Assembly (NCBI GenBank): GCA_938022295.1
Contig: CALIDR010000010.1
Span: 1 to 26,844 of the forward strand
Length of the DNA: 26,844 nt
Reading direction: 5' to 3'
DNA from: an uncultured Burkholderiaceae bacterium
GTDB taxonomy: Bacteria > Pseudomonadota > Gammaproteobacteria > Burkholderiales > Burkholderiaceae_C
Every line of letters starts with the position of its first letter. The stretch's first letter is position 1. The notes below the pieces were generated by a model. It made no database searches. It saw only the letters and a program-made list of their open reading frames with translations, and was not told where the DNA came from. Made by a program: the position numbers and the translations under genes. Of the stretch, positions 22,019-26,844 are shown one piece after another.

Positions 22019-22327
22019 TCAGGCCTTCTTGACCCAGGCGCTGCACCAGCCCTTGGCCGCCACCTGCTGGCCCGGGAACAGGGCGCAGCCGCCGGCGGCG
22101 TCGCCCGCCTTGCCCTGGTACAGCTGGCAGTTGGCGCAGTGCTGGTCGGCGGCCCACTTCGGGTACTTGGCCTTGTCGGCCTTCGCCGCGTCGGCGACGT
22201 AACCGACGGCCATGGCCTGCGGGCCCTTCTCGTCGACGAGCTTGGCCTGCGCGAAGGCGCTGCGGCCGGCGAGCAGGCCCGCGGCAGCCACCGGAACGAG
22301 CTGGATGAATTGGCGACGCGACGACAT
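22019..22327 (-). CDS. hip: High-potential iron-sulfur protein (HiPIP), Tat-exported
   Basis: A 102-residue precursor. MSSRRQFIQLVPVAAAG is a Tat signal (SRRQF motif) with cleavage expected after SAFA near residue 26, as usual for proteins folded around a cofactor before export. The mature 75-residue part has exactly four cysteines (C64, C67, C81, C95) in the HiPIP pattern, plus GYVADAAKADKAKYPKW and CALFPGQQV, typical of the family. It holds one [4Fe-4S] cluster and carries electrons in the periplasm, classically from cytochrome bc1 to the photosynthetic reaction centre in purple bacteria, but also in respiratory chains of non-phototrophs. AAGGAG about eight bases before the ATG confirms the start. 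It converges on mch. Confidence 0.95.
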   Translation of the reverse strand: MSSRRQFIQLVPVAAAGLLAGRSAFAQAKLVDEKGPQAMAVGYVADAAKADKAKYPKWAADQHCANCQLYQGKAGDAAGGCALFPGQQVAAKGWCSAWVKKA

Positions 22328-22365
22328 GCGGAGGACTCCTTCTTTCGGGATGGGAGGTTTCGAAC

Positions 22366-22398
22366 GGTGCCGCAACGCGCGCCTGCGTTGCCGGCACC
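22366..22398 (-). promoter_or_regulatory. Long hairpin in the HiPIP 5' region
   Basis: GGTGCC plus GCAACGC pairs with GCGTTGC plus GGCACC across a six-base loop: 13 base pairs with one bulged base (22392). It lies 39 to 71 bases upstream of the HiPIP start codon. It may be a leader stem-loop stabilising an abundant small mRNA, or an operator. Confidence 0.4.
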
Positions 22399-22559
22399 AC
22401 CGCAAACGCGCCGCCCCCGCAGGCGGTTGACGTAGGCCGCGGGCGCCGCCGCAGCGGGCGCCGTCGGCGCTGCGGCGGGCGGGCGCCCGGCCTCGGCTAC
22501 AGTGACGGGTGCGTGCCGGTACGCCCCCGGGCCCCGTGGTCCACGACTGGAGAACCTCG

Positions 22560-23222
22560 ATGACGCTTCGCCACCCCGCCGCGCTGCGCCTGGCCGCCGC
22601 GCTGTCCGTCCTGTCGCTGCTCGCCGGCTGCGAAACGATGTCCGAGCGCGAGCGCGGCACCGCCACCGGCGCGGCCGTGGGTGCCGTCGCCGGCGCCGTG
22701 ATCGGCTCGGCCACCGGCGGGCGCGCCGGCACCGGGGCGGTGATCGGTGCCGCCGCCGGCGCCGTGGCAGGCAACCTGTGGTCCAAGCGGATGGAGGACA
22801 AGAAGCGCGAGATGGAACGCGCCACCGCCGGCACCGGCGTGCAGGTCGTGCGCACGGCCGACGACCAGCTCAAGCTCGAGGTGCCGAGCGACATCTCGTT
22901 CGCCACCGGCAGCGCGGCGATCGAGCCGCGCCTGCGGCCGGTGCTCGACGCCTTCGCCAGCGGCCTGGGCAACGAGCCGCAGCTGCGCGTGCGCATCGTC
23001 GGCCACACCGACAGCACCGGCAGCGACGCCGTCAACGACCCGCTGTCGCTGCGGCGCGCCGAGAGCGTGCGCAACTACCTGTCCGACCGCGGCGTGGCCG
23101 CCAGCCGCATCGAGGTGTTCGGCCGCGGCTCGCGCGAGCCGGTGGCGAGCACCGCCACGCCCGACGGCCGGGCGAAGAACCGCCGCGTCGAGATCTTCCT
23201 GCGCGACGTCGCGCAGGGCTGA
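22560..23222 (+). CDS. OmpA-family peptidoglycan-binding lipoprotein with glycine-zipper
   Basis: A 220-residue outer-membrane lipoprotein. The signal peptide ends in a lipobox LLAGC with the lipidated cysteine at residue 24. A glycine-zipper segment follows (about 34-72, repeated GA/GG spacing, two possible membrane passes), then a short charged linker (KRMEDKKREMER). The OmpA C-terminal domain (about 105-217) has GHTDSTG (D151) and a LSLRRAESVRNYL helix with the arginine used to bind diaminopimelate. It probably tethers the outer membrane to peptidoglycan. GGAG stands seven to eight bases before the ATG, and TACAGT at 22498-22503 is a possible -10. It lies 58 bases before thyA. Confidence 0.92.
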   Translation: MTLRHPAALRLAAALSVLSLLAGCETMSERERGTATGAAVGAVAGAVIGSATGGRAGTGAVIGAAAGAVAGNLWSKRMEDKKREMERATAGTGVQVVRTADDQLKLEVPSDISFATGSAAIEPRLRPVLDAFASGLGNEPQLRVRIVGHTDSTGSDAVNDPLSLRRAESVRNYLSDRGVAASRIEVFGRGSREPVASTATPDGRAKNRRVEIFLRDVAQG

Positions 23223-23280
23223 TCCGCCGCCCTGCCTGCCGCGCCCGGTGGAAACGCCCCCGCACGTCGGTGAGCGCCCG

Positions 23281-24099
23281 GTGCGCTCGCAGTACGAGGA
23301 CTTCATGCGCCACGTCTACACGACGGGGGTGGCGAAGGCCGACCGCACCGGCACCGGCACGCGCAGCGTGTTCGGCCACCAGATGCGGTTCGACCTGCGC
23401 GAGGGCTTCCCGCTCGTGACGACGAAGAAGGTCCACCTCAAGAGCGTGATCGTCGAGCTGCTGTGGTTCCTGCGCGGCGACTCCAACGTGCGCTGGCTGC
23501 AGCAGCACGGGGTGACGATCTGGGACGAGTGGGCGCGCCCGGACGGCGAGCTCGGCCCGGTCTACGGCGTGCAGTGGCGCAGCTGGCCCACGCCCGACGG
23601 CGGGCACGTCGACCAGATCGCCGAGGTCGTGCGCCAGCTGCGGACCGACCCCGACAGCCGGCGCATCGTCGTCAGCGCGTGGAACGTGGCCGACCTGCCG
23701 AAGATGGCCCTGCTGCCGTGCCACGCCCTGTTCCAGTTCTACGTCGCGCCGCCGGAGTCGCCTGGGGCGCGCCGCCGGCTGAGCTGCCAGCTCTACCAGC
23801 GCAGCGCCGACATCTTCCTCGGCGTGCCGTTCAACATCGCCAGCTACGCGCTGCTCACCCACATGCTTGCCCAGCAGTGTGACCTCGACGTCGGCGACTT
23901 CGTCTGGACCGGCGGCGACTGCCACATCTACGCCAACCACTTCGAGCAGGTCGAAACGCAGCTCGCGCGCACGCCGTACCCATACCCGGTGCTGCACCTC
24001 AAGCGCCGGCCGCCGTCGATCTTCGACTACGCGTACGAGGACTTCGAGGTGCTGGACTACCGGCACCACCCCGCGATCAAGGCGCCGGTCGCGGTCTGA
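23281..24099 (+). CDS. thyA: Thymidylate synthase
   Basis: It methylates dUMP to dTMP using methylenetetrahydrofolate. The 272-residue protein aligns end to end with the 264-residue E. coli enzyme from memory: DRTGTGT near 21, WDEWARPDGELGPVYG, RRIVVSAWNV, the nucleophile in PCHALFQFY (C147), QLYQRSADIFLGVPFNIASY and the C-terminal IKAPVAV. A Pro/Arg-rich insert (about 156-166, PPESPGARRR) sits where the E. coli loop has three residues. GTG 23281 is chosen because it matches the family N-terminus and has a GGTGAG seven bases upstream; an in-frame GTG at 23248 is the alternative. Its neighbour folA regenerates the folate that this reaction oxidises. Confidence 0.97.
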   Translation: MRSQYEDFMRHVYTTGVAKADRTGTGTRSVFGHQMRFDLREGFPLVTTKKVHLKSVIVELLWFLRGDSNVRWLQQHGVTIWDEWARPDGELGPVYGVQWRSWPTPDGGHVDQIAEVVRQLRTDPDSRRIVVSAWNVADLPKMALLPCHALFQFYVAPPESPGARRRLSCQLYQRSADIFLGVPFNIASYALLTHMLAQQCDLDVGDFVWTGGDCHIYANHFEQVETQLARTPYPYPVLHLKRRPPSIFDYAYEDFEVLDYRHHPAIKAPVAV

Positions 24100-24106
24100 C
24101 GCCGCC

Positions 24107-24979
24107 GTGCTGACGCCGCGCCAACTCGGCGTGCTGGTGCTGCTGACGCTGATGTGGGGCATCAACTGGCCGATGATGAAGTTCAGCCTGCGCGAGCTGA
24201 CGCCGCTGTACTTCCGCGCCGTCACGATGAGCGGCGGCGCGCTGGCGCTGCTGACGTTCTTCGTCTGGCGCGGCGTCGACATGCGGCTGCCGTGGCGCGA
24301 GGCCGGGCGCGTGGCCTGGCTCGCGCTGCCCAACATCGTGGGCTGGCACTTCTTCTCGATCCTCGGCCTGCAGGAGCTCGCCTCGGGGCGGGCGGCGATC
24401 CTCGGCTTCACGATGCCGGTGTGGACGGTGCTGATCGGCGCGCTGCTCGCGCACGAGAAGCTGCACGCGCGCGTCTACGTCAGCATCGTCGCCGCGGTGG
24501 CCGCCGTCGGGCTGCTGTCGGCGCAGGAACTCGCGGCGCTGGCCGGCCGCCCGGTGGGCGTGCTGTGGATGCAGCTGGCGGCCGTCAGCTGGGCCGTCGG
24601 CACGCTGCTGATGCGCCGCACCCGCACCACGCTGCCGACCGAGGCGGTGACGGTGTGGATGATGCTGATGGGAGCGGCGTTCTTCTGGCTCGTCGCGCCG
24701 CTGGCCGAGCCGGCGCCGGCGTGGCGCTTCAGCGCCGCGATGTGGGCCTCGCTCGCCTACGGCGTGTTCCTCAACTACGGCTACGCGCAGATCATCTGGT
24801 TCTCGCTCGCGCGCGAGCTGCCGCCGTCGGCCAGTGCGTTCTCGATCATGGCCGTGCCGGTGGTGGGCACCATCGGCGCGACGCTGATCGTCGGCGAACG
24901 GCCCGGCTGGGCCGACGCGGCGGCGATCGTGTGCGTCAGCGTGGCGATCGCCAGCGCGCTGCTGCCGCGCCGGGGCTGA
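24107..24979 (+). CDS. EamA/DMT-family membrane transporter
   Basis: A 290-residue integral membrane protein with about ten hydrophobic segments in two repeated EamA halves. The first half begins at LGVLVLLTLMWGINWPMMK and the second at about residue 150 (LWMQLAAVSWAVGTLLMRR). Proteins of this drug/metabolite transporter group usually export amino acids or other small metabolites; no substrate can be assigned. The start is a GTG seven bases after the thyA stop, and the folA ATG begins two bases after its stop, so the gene is locked inside the thyA-folA run and is probably cotranscribed with it. Confidence 0.9.
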   Translation: MLTPRQLGVLVLLTLMWGINWPMMKFSLRELTPLYFRAVTMSGGALALLTFFVWRGVDMRLPWREAGRVAWLALPNIVGWHFFSILGLQELASGRAAILGFTMPVWTVLIGALLAHEKLHARVYVSIVAAVAAVGLLSAQELAALAGRPVGVLWMQLAAVSWAVGTLLMRRTRTTLPTEAVTVWMMLMGAAFFWLVAPLAEPAPAWRFSAAMWASLAYGVFLNYGYAQIIWFSLARELPPSASAFSIMAVPVVGTIGATLIVGERPGWADAAAIVCVSVAIASALLPRRG

Positions 24980-24981
24980 CG

Positions 24982-25488
24982 ATGGACCGCCGGCCGCGCA
25001 CCGTCACCGTCGTCGCCGCCGTCGCGCGCAACGGCACGATCGGGCGCGACAACGCGCTCGTGTGGTCCGACCCGCAGGACCTGCGCCACTTCCGCGACCT
25101 GACGATGGGCTGCCCGGTGGTGATGGGCCGCCGCACCTGGGAGTCGCTGCCGGCGCGCTTCCGCCCGCTGCCGGGGCGGCGCAACGTTGTCGTCACGCGC
25201 GACCCGCACTGGCGAGCCGACGGCGCCGAGGCCGCGGCGTCGCTGCCGCAGGCGCTGGCGCGGCTGGCCGACGCGCCGCGCGTGTTCGTGATCGGCGGCG
25301 CGCAGCTCTACGCGCTGGCGCTGCCGCTGGCCGACGAGCTGGTGCTGACCGAGATCGACGCCGACCTCGACGGCGACGCCCGCTTCCCGCCCTGGCCGCG
25401 CGCCGCGTTCGACGAGGTCGCGCGCGAGCCGCGCACCGCCGCCGACGGCACGCCGTTCGCGTTCGTGACCTACCGCCGCCGCCCATAG
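24982..25488 (+). CDS. folA: Dihydrofolate reductase
   Basis: It reduces dihydrofolate to tetrahydrofolate with NADPH, renewing the cofactor used up by ThyA. The 168-residue protein has the family core: VVAAVARNGTIGRDN, the substrate-binding acid in SDPQDL (D33, equal to E. coli D27), PVVMGRRTWESL, LPGRRNVVVTR, FVIGGAQLY and the TEIDADLDGDARFP block. The Met-20-loop position that is PW in E. coli is VW here, a mild change. The start ATG is two bases after the EamA stop with no strong ribosome binding site, so it probably depends on translational coupling. Confidence 0.96.
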   Translation: MDRRPRTVTVVAAVARNGTIGRDNALVWSDPQDLRHFRDLTMGCPVVMGRRTWESLPARFRPLPGRRNVVVTRDPHWRADGAEAAASLPQALARLADAPRVFVIGGAQLYALALPLADELVLTEIDADLDGDARFPPWPRAAFDEVAREPRTAADGTPFAFVTYRRRP

Positions 25489-25504
25489 GCGGGCCTGCGC
25501 CCGC
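25489..25504 (+). terminator. Hairpin filling the folA/peroxidase convergent gap
   Basis: GCGGGC, a four-base loop, and GCCCGC occupy exactly the 16 bases between the two converging stop codons. The stem is perfect and works on both strands, but no T-run follows, so termination strength is uncertain. Confidence 0.45.
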
Positions 25505-26497
25505 TCAGGGCAGGCGCGGCGGGGTGTACGGCTCGTCGCTCGTCAGCGAGGCGAGGAACGCCACGAGCTGCCGGATCTCGGCATCGTGCAGCCCGGCGTC
25601 GACGAGCAGCGGGCTCTTGTTCGGGTCGGCCCCGCCACCGCCAGCCATGTAGCGCACCGCCTCCTCGAGGGTGGCGCGGCTGCCGTCGTGGAAGTACGGG
25701 CCCGAAATCGCCACCGAGCGCAGCGTCGGCGTCTTGAAGGCCGAGGTGTCCTCCGGCTTCTTCGTCACCGCGAAGCGGCCCGGGTCGGGCTTCGGCTTGC
25801 CGGCCTCGAGCCCGATGTTGTGGAAGTTGAAGTCGCTGTACGCCGGCGGCGTGTGGCAGACCGCGCAGCGCGCCTTGCCCATGAACAGGTCGAAGCCGGC
25901 GCGCGCGTCGGCCGACACGGCGCCGCGCTGCCCCATCTCGTGGCGGTCCCACGGCGACAGCCCGCTGACCTTCGTGCGCAGGTACGCGGCGAGCGCCTTG
26001 ACGATCGCGTCTTGCGCCGGCGGCGTGCCGAACACCTTCTGGAACTCGGCCACGTAGCCCGGCACCGCCGCGATGCGCTCGGTGGCCTTGGCCGGGTCGG
26101 CGCTGAGCTGCACCCGCCACGCCGCCAGCACCTGTGCCTCCAGCGTGGGGGCACGCCCGTCCCAGTAGAACGACTGCGAGTAGCCGACGTTGTACATCGT
26201 CGGCGTGTGGCGCGTGTTCATGTCGCCGTTGTCGCGCCGCGACAGGACCTGGCCGTCGGTCCAGCCCTTCTCGCGCACGTGGCACGTGGTGCACGCCATC
26301 GTGCCGCTGCCCGACAGGCGGGGGTCGATCCAAAGCTTGGCGCCGAGGGCGACCTTGTCCGGCGTCGTCGAGTTGTCGGCGGGGCTGGGCACCGGCGGCA
26401 GCCGTGACAGCCGCTCGGCGCGATCGTCGGGCGGCGCGGTACAGGCCGCGACTGCCATCGCGGCCGCTGCGGCCGCCAACCCATGCAGGGCGCGCAT
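25505..26497 (-). CDS. Di-haem cytochrome c peroxidase/MauG-like lipoprotein
   Basis: A 330-residue exported protein with two c-type haem sites, CTTCH (69-73) and CAVCH (211-215), in the layout of the CcpA/MauG family. Supporting blocks are ALGAKLWIDPRLSGSGTMACTTCH split around the first haem, FYWDGRAPTLEAQ, AYLRTKVSGLSPWDR, FKTPTLRSVAISGPYFHDGS with likely haem-ligand residues, and AEIRQLVAFLASLT. The N-terminus is a short hydrophobic signal ending VAAC (C19), so it is probably lipid-anchored, unlike the soluble classical peroxidases. It would reduce hydrogen peroxide with periplasmic electrons or oxidise another substrate. GGAGGG six to eight bases before the ATG fixes the start; a longer frame to 26833 overlaps the divergent aroG-like gene and is not coding. 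Confidence 0.93.
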   Translation of the reverse strand: MRALHGLAAAAAAMAVAACTAPPDDRAERLSRLPPVPSPADNSTTPDKVALGAKLWIDPRLSGSGTMACTTCHVREKGWTDGQVLSRRDNGDMNTRHTPTMYNVGYSQSFYWDGRAPTLEAQVLAAWRVQLSADPAKATERIAAVPGYVAEFQKVFGTPPAQDAIVKALAAYLRTKVSGLSPWDRHEMGQRGAVSADARAGFDLFMGKARCAVCHTPPAYSDFNFHNIGLEAGKPKPDPGRFAVTKKPEDTSAFKTPTLRSVAISGPYFHDGSRATLEEAVRYMAGGGGADPNKSPLLVDAGLHDAEIRQLVAFLASLTSDEPYTPPRLP

Positions 26498-26632
26498 CGC
26501 GATCCCTCCGATCTGCGCGGCATCGCCGCGCCGCGCAGTGCGATCCTCCGCCGCTTCGCCGCCGGCGCAAGGGGCCCCCGTCGCCGGCAAGGCTCTCGGC
26601 GCGCGCCGCGACTTCGCCCGCCGCGCGGCCCG

Positions 26633-26638
26633 TAACAT
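26633..26638 (+). promoter_or_regulatory. Candidate -10 element before the DAHP synthase gene
   Basis: TAACAT fits the TAnnnT core and ends seven bases before the ATG, the same geometry as the ABC exporter gene. No ribosome binding site is visible, so a leaderless or near-leaderless message is possible. Confidence 0.3.
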
Positions 26639-26645
26639 CCGCGTC

Positions 26646-26844
26646 ATGACCGCCCTCGACGACCCCCGCCACGACCGCGAGATCGGCAGCCGCCGCATCG
26701 CCGCCGGCAGCACGCGCGACACCACGCGCATCGACGACGTGCGCATCGACGCCGTGCGCCCGCTCGTGACGCCGGCGCTGCTGCAGGAGAAGCTGCCGGT
26801 GCCCGAAGCGGCGCTGACGCTCGTCGAGGCCACGCGCGCGCAGG
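26646..26844 (+). CDS. 3-deoxy-7-phosphoheptulonate synthase, type I (3' partial)
   Basis: The first 66 codons are present and the gene runs off the window. After a short variable N-terminus, RIDDVRIDAVRPLVTPALLQEKLPVPEAALTLV matches, in adjoining blocks, the N-terminal helix region of AroG/AroF/AroH enzymes, including the LLP-ALLEKFP-like region of E. coli AroG. The enzyme condenses phosphoenolpyruvate and erythrose 4-phosphate in the first step of aromatic synthesis. The catalytic barrel lies beyond the window, so the assignment rests on this N-terminal part alone, and the isozyme (feedback type) cannot be told. It is divergent from the di-haem peroxidase gene, 148 bases away. Confidence 0.8.
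   Translation, partial: MTALDDPRHDREIGSRRIAAGSTRDTTRIDDVRIDAVRPLVTPALLQEKLPVPEAALTLVEATRAQ

Noticed and set aside
26498..26833. N-terminal extension of the di-haem peroxidase frame
   Set aside because: It overlaps the divergent DAHP synthase gene and the promoter gap, while the ATG at 26497 has a good ribosome binding site and a signal peptide directly after it.

Overview
The window is uniformly very GC-rich and densely packed with genes. It looks like chromosome from a proteobacterium, most likely a betaproteobacterium of the order Burkholderiales. The basis is the composition, a Tat-exported HiPIP electron carrier, AttH-like and thyA/folA neighbours, and the start of a type I DAHP synthase. 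The genus cannot be fixed from sequence alone. No rRNA, tRNA, CRISPR array, transposase or integrase was seen.

Layout. (1) 1-5580 is ordinary: the end of an FtsX-type ABC permease translationally coupled to an AttH/CrtC-like exported protein; a convergent membrane GGDEF protein whose active site is degenerate but whose c-di-GMP I-site is kept; and a divergent MsbA-like ABC exporter. (2) 5600-21990 is the centrepiece: a contiguous island of about 16 kb with every enzyme diagnostic of the 3-hydroxypropionate (3-HP) bi-cycle of Chloroflexus. The order is propionyl-CoA synthase (trifunctional), malonyl-CoA reductase (bifunctional), mesaconyl-C4-CoA hydratase (opposite strand), succinyl-CoA:malate CoA-transferase subunits A and B, mesaconyl-CoA C1-C4 CoA transferase, the malyl-CoA/methylmalyl-CoA/citramalyl-CoA lyase, and mesaconyl-C1-CoA hydratase. 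(3) 22019-26844 holds a HiPIP, an OmpA-family lipoprotein, a thyA - EamA transporter - folA run, a di-haem peroxidase-like lipoprotein, and the start of a DAHP synthase.

How the genes work together. Malonyl-CoA reductase makes 3-hydroxypropionate from malonyl-CoA, and propionyl-CoA synthase converts it to propionyl-CoA. Carboxylation and rearrangement of propionyl-CoA (enzymes not in this window) give succinyl-CoA. SmtAB moves CoA to malate, and Mcl splits malyl-CoA into acetyl-CoA and glyoxylate. In the second loop Mcl joins glyoxylate to propionyl-CoA, and Mch, Mct and Meh convert the product to citramalyl-CoA, which Mcl splits into acetyl-CoA and pyruvate. The acetyl-/propionyl-CoA carboxylases, methylmalonyl-CoA epimerase and mutase, succinate dehydrogenase and fumarase must be encoded elsewhere.

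Control. A small AT-rich patch upstream of propionyl-CoA synthase holds a -10-like hexamer and a LysR-type dyad. It is followed by a perfect 10-bp inverted repeat just before the ribosome binding site. No regulator gene lies within the island.
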